The notes under the pieces were generated by a model. The model made no database searches, was not told the origin of the DNA, and saw only the letters and a program-made list of their open reading frames with translations. Of a DNA stretch of 5,426 bases, positions 1 to 5,426 are shown one piece after another (positions within the stretch are counted from its first letter, which is position 1; each line of letters starts with the position of its first letter). Location of the stretch: contig NZ_CP048741.1 of assembly GCF_018336475.1 (NCBI RefSeq), positions 257,959 through 263,384 on the forward strand, written 5' to 3'. Position numbers and translations under genes: made by a program. This DNA comes from Romboutsia sp. 13368 (lineage in GTDB: Bacteria > Bacillota > Clostridia > Peptostreptococcales > Peptostreptococcaceae).

Positions 1-562
1 TGTACCAGTATCTTACTTAGTTATTAAGAAAAATAATAAATATAATAGATTAGCAAGATTTATTATAATGTTGCCATGGAGTATGCCTGCTAGTGTAATT
101 GCAGTAAACTTAATTAATTCATTTAATCAAAAGAATATATTTGCATTTAATGAATCTTTGATAGGTGGATTTTATATATTACCAATAGCTTATACAATTT
201 CAGCATTGCCATTATTATTTAGCTCTAATGAAGTAGCTATAAGTTCAGTAAACTTAGGTTTAGAAGAAGCATCACGAAGTTTAGGAGCAGGAAGTATGAA
301 AACTTTCTATAAAATAATAATACCAAATATGATGCCTGGAATAATGGCAGGAGCTATATTAGTGTTTATTAGAACTATTGGAGAATACACACTGTCTGCA
401 CTACTTTATGGTGTACATAATAGACCGATTTCAATTTCTATAGTAACTAATATGCAAGAATTTAATATAGGAGTTTCTTTAGCTTATGGAGTAATAGTAA
501 TTGGCATATGCTATATAGCTCTTGGAATTATTTTTAAATTAGATAAGAAAAAATATATGTAA
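1..562 (+). CDS. ABC importer permease, C-terminal part (iron/2-aminoethylphosphonate/molybdate-like), 5' end outside window
   Basis: The frame is open from the window edge (first full codon at position 2) to TAA at 560-562, giving 186 residues of a longer protein; the ATG at 68 is internal, because hydrophobic coding sequence continues in frame upstream of it. Visible are several membrane segments and the cytoplasmic EAA loop that docks on the ATPase: about residues 88-112, with E-E-A-S, the conserved G at 95 and I-I-I-P-N-M-M-P at its end. After the loop comes a G-E-Y-T-L-S-A-L-L-Y-G stretch and an N-R-P-I-S-I motif, typical of permeases for ferric iron, 2-aminoethylphosphonate or molybdate. 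Family members are either about 270 residues or a fused double permease of about 550; the missing 5' part prevents deciding. The partner ATPase and binding protein should lie upstream. A terminator at 769-805 closes the operon. The permease call is firm; the substrate is not. Confidence 0.85.
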   Translation, partial: VPVSYLVIKKNNKYNRLARFIIMLPWSMPASVIAVNLINSFNQKNIFAFNESLIGGFYILPIAYTISALPLLFSSNEVAISSVNLGLEEASRSLGAGSMKTFYKIIIPNMMPGIMAGAILVFIRTIGEYTLSALLYGVHNRPISISIVTNMQEFNIGVSLAYGVIVIGICYIALGIIFKLDKKKYM

Positions 563-570
563 ATAAAGAT

Positions 571-738
571 GATTTTACTAGTGATTAGGAAAGACGTATA
601 GATGCAGGAATAGCTATGATATATTTTGGATTAATAATAGACACAACTATGTTTGATTAAAATTGGATAGTTGGTAATCCTAGTAAAGAATATAAAATAG
701 ATAATAATTATGATACTATAGGATATTGTAGTATATAA
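571..738 (+). pseudogene. Possible decayed coding remnant with two in-frame stops
   Basis: Directly after the permease, one frame (codons beginning at 571) reads through 56 codons with stops only at 586-588 (TAG) and 658-660 (TAA) before ending at TAA 736-738. Between the stops the codons look coding-like: E-R-R-I-D-A-G-I-A-M-I-Y-F-G-L-I-I-D and then N-W-I-V-G-N-P-S-K-E-Y-K-I-D. I do not recognise the family. No start codon with a ribosome binding site opens the frame. It could be the wreck of a gene once in the upstream operon, or a chance run in AT-rich DNA. Two stops in 56 codons is fewer than expected by chance here, but not decisively so. Confidence 0.3.
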
Positions 739-768
739 AATATAAAAAATTATAGTTAAGTATATTAA

Positions 769-805
769 GGTTGATTGCTATGTATAAATAGCAATCAACC
801 TTTTT
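769..805 (+). terminator. Rho-independent terminator
   Basis: A perfect 12-bp inverted repeat has its left arm at 769-780 (GGTTGATTGCTA) and its right arm at 789-800 (TAGCAATCAACC). A T-A pair at 781/788 extends it to 13 bp, leaving a 6-base loop. Five T residues follow at 801-805. Arm sequence, short loop and T tract on the + strand are the classic intrinsic terminator form. It ends the operon containing the permease at 1-562. An A-rich stretch lies just before the left arm, but the T tract favours + strand use. Confidence 0.93.
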
Positions 806-902
806 CATGTACTAGGATTTTATACTGCATAAAAATTTGTTTATAACTTATGAATTAAAGTAATATCAATGTATCTAGAAAAGTAAAAAATTACATTTTG
901 AA

Positions 903-976
903 GTGCTTCGCCCACTCAGTGGCTCAAGTAACGGATGTATACGAAATGTTTCGCCGACACGTCCCTCAAGCGGAGC
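903..976. repeat. GC-rich foldable island, candidate interspersed repeat or structured RNA
   Basis: These 74 bases are about 55% GC (41 of 74 counted), inside DNA that is about 20-25% GC. The ends can pair: 905-911 (GCTTCGC) with 970-976 (GCGGAGC), with one G-T wobble. Inside are a palindrome CCACT-C-AGTGG (912-922), a pairing of 933-938 (GGATGT) with 959-964 (ACGTCC), also with one wobble, and within that CGAAA-TG-TTTCG (942-953). The hexamer CTCAAG occurs twice, at 923-928 and 965-970. A-rich DNA at 885-891 and T-rich DNA at 979-985 could lengthen the outer stem. The fold is multi-armed but is not a tRNA. A dispersed intergenic repeat or a mobile miniature element is most likely; a small structured RNA is the alternative. 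Which strand is transcribed, if either, cannot be told. Confidence 0.5.
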
Positions 977-1029
977 GAATTTTTATATATTTGTTTAAGT
1001 GTTAAATTTTTTTATGATAAAGATAAAAG

Positions 1030-1064
1030 CGTATTTTATACAGTGGTTAATATAAAAAAATACG
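1030..1064. repeat. Imperfect inverted repeat in the intergenic region
   Basis: CGTATTTTATA (1030-1040) is complementary to TATAAAAAAATACG (1051-1064) apart from three extra A residues bulged in the right arm. The 10-base loop is CAGTGGTTAA. An overlapping shorter palindrome, ATAAAA-GCGTA-TTTTAT, lies at 1023-1039. On the minus strand the sequence after the hairpin has no clean T run, so this is not a convincing terminator. It could be an operator, a remnant of a structured element, or chance in AT-rich DNA. Confidence 0.3.
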
Positions 1065-1220
1065 ATAGGAGACGATTTAATAAAAAAACTATATAATAGG
1101 TTTTATTTGTAAAATTTAGGCTAAATGAAATAAAATGTAATAATGGAAAAAACTGATGAAATCTGCTAATTCCAACATGAGGAAAATGATTAATAATAAA
1201 AATTATAATGTAATATAATG

Positions 1221-1249
1221 TTGTACAATTTGGTCGAATAGTGTATATT
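1221..1249 (+). promoter_or_regulatory. Candidate sigma-A promoter for the importer operon
   Basis: TTGTAC (1221-1226) and TATATT (1244-1249) are separated by 17 bases. The -35 matches the consensus only in its TTG, while the -10 is good. Two further TATAAT boxes lie just upstream (1204-1209 and 1214-1219) but lack a recognisable -35. The -35 overlaps a perfect 8-base palindrome TTGTACAA (1221-1228), which could be a repressor half-site pair. Transcription from here would give a leader of roughly 110 bases before the ATPase gene. I saw no clear CcpA (cre) site or PhoP direct repeats. Confidence 0.4.
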
Positions 1250-1251
1250 AT

Positions 1252-1368
1252 AGGAGGATAATATACAAAAAAATAAAACTATGACATACTATAAAATAAG
1301 AATATTCATAGTTGAAATTTATAATGGATATTCAATAGATATCATAAAAATATTACTAGAGGTGAAAT
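1252..1368 (+). other. Leader of the importer operon with a start-less Shine-Dalgarno and short repeats
   Basis: A perfect AGGAGG (1252-1257) has no ATG, GTG or TTG at usable spacing; the next ATG is 23 bases on, at 1281. AACTATGA (1277-1284) can pair with TCATAGTT (1306-1313). ATATTCA occurs twice (1302-1308 and 1328-1334), followed by TAG and ATAG, and GATAT/ATATC (1327-1331/1339-1343) forms another small inverted repeat. A 40-codon frame from ATG 1281 to TGA 1403 overlaps the start of the ATPase gene by 35 bases, but without a well-placed ribosome binding site. The segment looks like a regulatory leader; the mechanism is not identifiable by reading. Confidence 0.3.
1358..1365 (+). promoter_or_regulatory. 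Ribosome binding site of the ATPase gene
   Basis: AGAGGTGA ends three bases before the ATG at 1369, with its AGG core six bases upstream. It matches the 16S anti-Shine-Dalgarno well and fixes this ATG as the start; the protein then begins M-I-Q-I-E-K-L, as expected for this ATPase family. Confidence 0.85.
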
Positions 1369-2439
1369 ATGATACAGATAGAGAAATTAAAGAAAGTTTA
1401 TGACAATGGTCATGAAGCTTTAAAAAACATTAATTTAGAAATAAACGAAGGTGAATTAGTGTGTTTATTAGGTCCTAGTGGATGTGGTAAAACAACTATA
1501 CTTAATCTTTTAGCTGGATTATTAGACCCGACAAGTGGAGAAATCAAGTTTGATGGAGAATCAGTTGTAAACAAGCATCCTAAAGATAGAAATATAGGAC
1601 TTGTATTCCAAAACTATGCATTATATCCTCATATGACTGTTCTAGAAAACATTATGTTCCCTCTAACAGTTGGTAAGAATAAGATGCCAAAAGCTGAAGC
1701 AATGGAAATTGCTAAGAAATATATGAAGATAACTAGTATAGAAGAATTAGCTGATAAAAAACCAGGTAATATGTCAGGTGGTCAACAACAAAGGGTTGCA
1801 ATAACTAGAGCACTAGTTCAAAATCCAAAGGTTTTATTACTAGATGAGCCTTTAAGTAACTTAGATGCAAGATTAAGACTTAAGATAAGAGAAGAAATAA
1901 GAAGATTAGTTAAGGAAATAGGTATAACAACTATATTCGTAACTCATGACCAAGAAGAAGCTTTATCTATAAGTGATAGAATAGTTCTTATGAATCAAGG
2001 TGTAGTACAACAATTTGATATACCACAAAACTTATACTTAGAACCAGCAAACTTATTTGTTGCACAGTTTATGGGTAACCCAATAATAAATATATATGAA
2101 ATGAAAAAAGAAGGTAATGTGTTAAAAGGAGAAAACTTCTCTATAGATTTAAGTTTATTAAATAAAGATAGATTTAAAGCTGATTTAACTGAAGAAAACT
2201 ATGTTGTAGGTATAAGACCTGAATATTTTGTAACAAGTGAAAATCCTTTATTCAATGTTGAAATAGAAACTGTTGAGTTAATAGGTAAAGACTGTATATT
2301 AAACTTCAAAGTTAACGGAGTAAATTCAAAATCAATAGTAGATGTAAATGACAACATAAGAGAAAAAGATAGTGTAGGATTTGATATAGATTACAACGGA
2401 ATTTATTTATTCCAAGAGAATGGAGTTAGAGTATACTAA
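1369..2439 (+). CDS. CUT1-family ABC importer ATP-binding protein (UgpC/MsmK/MalK-like)
   Basis: This cytoplasmic ATPase powers the two permeases encoded directly downstream. All nucleotide-binding elements are intact: A-loop Tyr11, Walker A G-P-S-G-C-G-K-T-T at 35-43 (Lys41), Q-loop Gln81 in V-F-Q-N-Y-A-L-Y-P-H-M, signature M-S-G-G-Q at 135-139, Walker B ending D159-E160, D-loop S-N-L-D at 163-166, and switch His193 in V-T-H-D-Q-E-E-A. The F-Q-N-Y-A-L-Y-P-H-M and D-A-R-L-R sequences mark the MalK/UgpC group. Residues from about 235 form the C-terminal TOBE/OB-fold domain, with its typical G-I-R-P-E at 281-285. At 356 residues it has the normal family length. In this group one ATPase sometimes serves several sugar importers, so the substrate cannot be read from this subunit. 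It is the first gene of the operon; its TAA shares one base with the next ATG. Confidence 0.96.
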   Translation: MIQIEKLKKVYDNGHEALKNINLEINEGELVCLLGPSGCGKTTILNLLAGLLDPTSGEIKFDGESVVNKHPKDRNIGLVFQNYALYPHMTVLENIMFPLTVGKNKMPKAEAMEIAKKYMKITSIEELADKKPGNMSGGQQQRVAITRALVQNPKVLLLDEPLSNLDARLRLKIREEIRRLVKEIGITTIFVTHDQEEALSISDRIVLMNQGVVQQFDIPQNLYLEPANLFVAQFMGNPIINIYEMKKEGNVLKGENFSIDLSLLNKDRFKADLTEENYVVGIRPEYFVTSENPLFNVEIETVELIGKDCILNFKVNGVNSKSIVDVNDNIREKDSVGFDIDYNGIYLFQENGVRVY

Positions 2440-3320
2440 TGAGAAAGTTAAAATATAGAGCAGAAAATTCACCACAAGCATGGTTATTTCTTTTACCTGC
2501 TTTAATAATAATAGGAATATTCAATGTTTTACCTTTAATAAAGACATTTATAATGTCTATGCAAAAAGGTACATTAAATAATTTAGAATTTAATGGATTT
2601 AAAAATTTCCAAGTAGTATTACAAGACCCAAAGTTTCATGATGCAATAGGAAATACAGCATTATTCGCATTTATTGTTGTTCCAGTAGGTCTTATAATAT
2701 CAATGTTTATAGCAATAACTATATTTGAAAAAATTAAACATAAGAGCTTATTTGAAACTATATTCTTTATACCATATTTAACAAGTGTAATAGCAATAGG
2801 TATAGTATTTAGATTCTTATTCAATGGAGAATATGGTTTTATAAATTATTTATTAAGTTTTATAAATGTTGGACCTATAAACTTCTTAGATGATCCAAGT
2901 ATGAGTATGACTACTTTAATTCTATTTGGAATTTGGTCTGGACTTGCATTTAATATAATAATATTACTTTCAGGATTAAGAACGATTGATGATAATTATT
3001 ACAAAGTTGCTGACATGTTTGGTGCAACTAAAATGGAGCAATTTTTCAAAATAACTTTACCACAGTTAATACCAACAATAACATTCTTATTAATGATGAA
3101 CTTTATAAATGCATTTAAAGTATATGCACAAGTATTCTCATTATTTAATGGAAAAGCTGGAATAGCTAACAGTGCAACTACTGGAGTATTCTATATATTC
3201 AATAAATTCTATGTTGAGTACCGTTATGGTCAAGGTATGGCAGCGGCAGTAATATTATTTGCTTTAATATTATTATTTACATTAATACAGAACTATGTTT
3301 TAAAAAGAATATCTAAGTAG
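2439..3320 (+). CDS. CUT1-family ABC importer permease, UgpA/MalF-like
   Basis: One of the two membrane subunits of the importer. Its 293 residues contain about six helices (approximately 13-33, 72-94, 107-127, 159-179, 210-235 and 266-288). The cytoplasmic EAA loop at about 187-211 reads Y-Y-K-V-A-D-M-F-G-A-T-K and ends I-T-L-P-Q-L-I-P. It has the invariant Gly195 and fits the UgpA/MsmF group, where the Glu of E-A-A is often replaced. The N-terminal S-P-Q-A-W-L-F-L-L-P-A is the usual opening of these permeases. The start ATG overlaps the ATPase stop in a TAATG junction and has only a weak upstream GGAG (2422-2425), so translation is probably coupled. Length is normal. It should pair with the permease that follows. 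Subunit type is confident; the substrate (glycerol-3-phosphate, glycerophosphodiester or a sugar) is not. Confidence 0.93.
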   Translation: MRKLKYRAENSPQAWLFLLPALIIIGIFNVLPLIKTFIMSMQKGTLNNLEFNGFKNFQVVLQDPKFHDAIGNTALFAFIVVPVGLIISMFIAITIFEKIKHKSLFETIFFIPYLTSVIAIGIVFRFLFNGEYGFINYLLSFINVGPINFLDDPSMSMTTLILFGIWSGLAFNIIILLSGLRTIDDNYYKVADMFGATKMEQFFKITLPQLIPTITFLLMMNFINAFKVYAQVFSLFNGKAGIANSATTGVFYIFNKFYVEYRYGQGMAAAVILFALILLFTLIQNYVLKRISK

Positions 3321-3324
3321 GTGA
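3319..3324 (+). promoter_or_regulatory. Ribosome binding site of the second permease, overlapping the previous stop
   Basis: AGGTGA lies four bases before ATG 3329, and its first two bases are the last two of the upstream TAG (3318-3320). The eight-base gap between the two genes is therefore entirely ribosome binding site and spacer, which supports a single polycistronic message. Confidence 0.8.
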
Positions 3325-3328
3325 AAAA

Positions 3329-4147
3329 ATGAAAAAAGTTAATTTATTTTTATCAAAAACATTTATAGTTATAATGTCATTAATTACACTGTTTCCTTTT
3401 GTGTATATGATATTATCAAGTTTAATGACATTCCAAGAGGCAACAAGTATACCGCCAACACTTGTACCAAAAGTTCCTCAATGGCAAAACTTTGCTTTAG
3501 CAATGGAACAAGCACCTTTTGTTAGATATTTCTTCAATACTGTTTTAGTTGCTGGATTATCAACAATAGGAACTTTAATAACTTCTATTTTAGCAGCTTT
3601 TGCATTAGTTAAATTAGAGTTTAAATATAAAAATGTTTTAGTAATGGGTATGGCAGCATTATTAATGGTACCATATGAAGTTACTGTATTTACAAATTAC
3701 CAAACTATAGCTAATCTTGGACTATTAAACACATATACAGCTTTAATACTTCCATCATTAGCAAGTATATTCTATATATTCTACTTAAAGAATTACTTAA
3801 CAAGTATACCTTTATCTTACTACAAAGCTGCGAAAGTGGATGGATGTGGAGATTTAGAGTTTATAAGAAGAATATTAATACCTCTTGCTAAACCTTCTTT
3901 ATTTACAATGGGGATATTAACATTCATAAATGGATGGAACTCATTCTTATGGCCGATACTTGTAACTAATAGTAAGGAAATGAGATTACTAAGTAATGGA
4001 TTAAGTGCCTTTGCAACAGAAAGTGGTACAAATGTACACTTACAAATGGCTGCTTCAACAATAGCGATAGTTCCAATACTAATTTTATACTTAATATTTA
4101 GAAAACAAATTATAAGAGGAGTTGTAAAGAGCGGTGTTAAAGGATAA
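3329..4147 (+). CDS. CUT1-family ABC importer permease, UgpE/MalG-like
   Basis: Second membrane subunit of the importer, 272 residues. About six helices are visible (approximately 10-32, 70-93, 104-125, 136-157, 190-211 and 239-258). The EAA loop at about 164-189 reads Y-Y-K-A-A-K-V-D-G-C-G and ends I-L-I-P-L-A-K-P, with Gly172, close to the family consensus. W-N-S-F-L-W-P-I-L-V-T at 203-213 is the hallmark of UgpE/MalG-type permeases, and the C terminus I-R-G-V-V-K-S-G-V-K-G resembles the family's G-x-V-K-G ending. Length is normal. The start follows a good AGGTGA. The last 14 bases overlap the start of the hydrolase gene in another frame, which ties the hydrolase to the transporter. The heterodimer with the preceding permease is well supported; the transported compound is unknown. 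Confidence 0.94.
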   Translation: MKKVNLFLSKTFIVIMSLITLFPFVYMILSSLMTFQEATSIPPTLVPKVPQWQNFALAMEQAPFVRYFFNTVLVAGLSTIGTLITSILAAFALVKLEFKYKNVLVMGMAALLMVPYEVTVFTNYQTIANLGLLNTYTALILPSLASIFYIFYLKNYLTSIPLSYYKAAKVDGCGDLEFIRRILIPLAKPSLFTMGILTFINGWNSFLWPILVTNSKEMRLLSNGLSAFATESGTNVHLQMAASTIAIVPILILYLIFRKQIIRGVVKSGVKG

Positions 4148-5426
4148 AAAAACAAAAATCACGTTCCACAATGGTATTTTAACCATTGGTGGAACTATTA
4201 TAGAAATAGCTTATGAGGATAGTCATATATTCTTCGATTTTGGAAGTGAATATGACCCAGCATCTCCTAAGCAACCAAAAGATTTACAAGACTTATTAGA
4301 TATGAACCTTGTGCCATTCTTGGATAATATGTTTGATCCAAGTATACCTTTAAAAGGATATGAATCTAAAGAAGACAAGTTTAAAAATACAGCTGTATTT
4401 TTATCACATGTTCATTTAGACCATTCAAAAATAATTAACTACTTAAATCCTTCAGTGCCTTTATATATGCTAGAAGGAACAAAGTCATTACTTAACACAT
4501 TAAATATAAATAATGACTTTTTATTCCCACTTCACAACAAAGGTGAAGCTAATGTAAGAGAAATAAATGGGGTTAAAGAAAATGAAGTAGTTCAAGTTGG
4601 AGAAATAAAGGTTAAAGTAATGCCAGTTGACCATGATGCATATGGAGCAAGTGGATTATTAATAGAAACTCCAGACTTAGTTATATCATATACAGGTGAT
4701 ATAAGACTTCATGGATATAGAAAAGATGCAACTTTAAACTTCTGTAAAGCAAGTGAAAATTGTGATGTTTTATTAATAGAAGGGGTTACAGTTTCTTTCC
4801 AAGAATTAAATGAAGATGCTCGTGTATCAGCAGATGAAAATGAGCCAAATTTAATAGAAAAAATAAATACTATTGTAAAAGAAAATCCAAATAAACAAAT
4901 AACTTTTAATTACTATATATCTAATATAGAAAGAATATTAAACATAATAAAAACTAATCCAAGAACTGTAGTTTTAGATGCATATTATTCATATGTATTA
5001 AAACATGCGACAGGATATCAATCTCATTATTATCAATTAGATGATAAAGATTATGGATTAGATAAATCTTATGAAGTTGAATTTGAAAAACTTCTAGAAG
5101 ATGAGGGGAGCTATTTCTGGCAATTAGATACACTTGCTATTGAACATTTTGATAGATTAAAAGAAAATGGAATTTATGTTCATTCAAATGCAACACCATT
5201 AGGAGATTTTGACCCTAAATATGCACCATTTATAAAGAGATTCGAAGACAATAACATTGAATTTAAATTAGCTGGATGCAGTGGTCATGCTTATCCATTT
5301 GATTTGATTGAAATAATAGACTTAATTAAACCTAAGCTATTAGTTCCAATTCATTCTTATCATCCTGAAAGACTTTATAATAAGTCAGGTGAGAGACTAT
5401 TACCAGAAAAGAAACAAACAATATAA
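4134..5426 (+). CDS. Metallo-beta-lactamase-fold hydrolase with beta-CASP/RNase J-like motifs
   Basis: This 430-residue protein has no signal peptide or membrane helix, so it is probably cytoplasmic. Metal-ligand motifs of the MBL fold are intact: H-V-H-L-D-H at 92-97, His167 in P-V-D-H-D-A-Y-G-A-S-G, and Asp189 in S-Y-T-G-D-I-R-L-H-G. The C-terminal part has S-G-H-A at 383-386 and V-P-I-H-S-Y-H at 404-410 (His407), like the beta-CASP and final His motifs of RNase J. The middle, about 210-370, would be the inserted beta-CASP domain. It is shorter than RNase J (about 555) and lacks room for that enzyme's C-terminal oligomerisation domain. Relatives are metal-dependent nucleases or phosphodiesterases; this protein's substrate is unknown. 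The GTG at 4134 is the only usable start: TAA lies in frame at 4125-4127 and the next Met is residue 57, after conserved fold sequence. A spaced GAGG (4116-4119) and the 14-base overlap with the permease suggest coupled translation. The stop is the last base of the window. Confidence 0.9.
   Translation: MLKDKKTKITFHNGILTIGGTIIEIAYEDSHIFFDFGSEYDPASPKQPKDLQDLLDMNLVPFLDNMFDPSIPLKGYESKEDKFKNTAVFLSHVHLDHSKIINYLNPSVPLYMLEGTKSLLNTLNINNDFLFPLHNKGEANVREINGVKENEVVQVGEIKVKVMPVDHDAYGASGLLIETPDLVISYTGDIRLHGYRKDATLNFCKASENCDVLLIEGVTVSFQELNEDARVSADENEPNLIEKINTIVKENPNKQITFNYYISNIERILNIIKTNPRTVVLDAYYSYVLKHATGYQSHYYQLDDKDYGLDKSYEVEFEKLLEDEGSYFWQLDTLAIEHFDRLKENGIYVHSNATPLGDFDPKYAPFIKRFEDNNIEFKLAGCSGHAYPFDLIEIIDLIKPKLLVPIHSYHPERLYNKSGERLLPEKKQTI

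Noticed and set aside
903..976. tRNA or other known RNA gene
   Set aside because: The multi-armed fold lacks a T-loop GTTC motif, an acceptor stem with CCA or discriminator layout, and an anticodon arm of proper size. I could not match it to any RNA family I know.
891..980. Short open frame on the minus strand across the GC-rich island
   Set aside because: One minus-strand frame reads through the island but is closed by stops just outside it and has no start codon or ribosome binding site. The high GC and pairing arms explain the lack of stops better than coding does.
1014..1112. Decayed coding frame from ATG 1014
   Set aside because: The frame reads about 13 codons to a TAA and then about 18 more to another stop. 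This is too short and too AT-rich to separate from chance, and I recognised no family.
1010..1368. CcpA cre site or PhoP box controlling the importer
   Set aside because: AAAAGCGTATTTTA near 1025-1038 only loosely resembles cre, and no spaced TTAACA-like direct repeats for PhoP were found.
1281..1403. 40-codon gene from ATG 1281 overlapping the ATPase start
   Set aside because: The only strong ribosome binding site is 23 bases away, composition is low-complexity Ile/Tyr/Lys, and it overlaps the well-supported ATPase start. Kept only as a note in the leader description.
2636..2824. Minus-strand open frame of 62 codons inside the UgpA-like permease gene
   Set aside because: It lies wholly within a well-supported permease gene, has no recognisable motif, and low-complexity Ile/Asn-rich sequence of this kind is the usual antisense shadow of AT-rich membrane-protein genes.
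3820..4155. Minus-strand open frame of 111 codons over the end of the UgpE-like permease gene
   Set aside because: It is antisense to the EAA loop and last helices of an intact permease, has no family resemblance and has no operon context on that strand.

Overview
The window is AT-rich (about 30% GC by eye) and uses TTA, AGA, ATA and GAA heavily. It has purine-rich ribosome binding sites and tightly packed genes with 1 to 14 base overlaps. This points to a low-GC Gram-positive bacterium of the Clostridia. A Peptostreptococcaceae-type genome (Clostridioides, Paraclostridium or Romboutsia relatives) is my best guess, but that is inference from style, not a marker gene.

Layout: (1) Positions 1-562 hold the 3' end of an ABC importer permease of the iron(III)/2-aminoethylphosphonate/molybdate-like type. 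It is the last intact gene of an operon that begins upstream of the window. (2) Positions 563-1368 are an 806-base gap between operons. It contains a possible decayed reading frame (571-738), a strong Rho-independent terminator (769-805), a compact GC-rich foldable island (903-976) that is out of character with its surroundings, an imperfect inverted repeat (1030-1064), and a candidate promoter and leader for the next operon. (3) Positions 1369-5426 are one four-gene operon, all on the + strand: a MalK/UgpC-type ATPase, two CUT1-family permeases resembling UgpA and UgpE, and a metallo-beta-lactamase-fold hydrolase with beta-CASP/RNase J-like motifs. The last stop codon is the final base of the window.

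How the genes fit together: the ATPase drives import through a heterodimeric pore made of the two permeases. This architecture is used for sugars, sugar oligomers, glycerol-3-phosphate and glycerophosphodiesters. The substrate-binding lipoprotein such an importer needs is not in the window; it probably lies just downstream or elsewhere. The hydrolase is the most interesting element. Its GTG start sits inside the last codons of the second permease, so it is likely translated in step with the transporter. A nuclease/phosphodiesterase-type fold coupled to an importer suggests a phosphodiester-containing substrate, but the sequence alone does not prove this.
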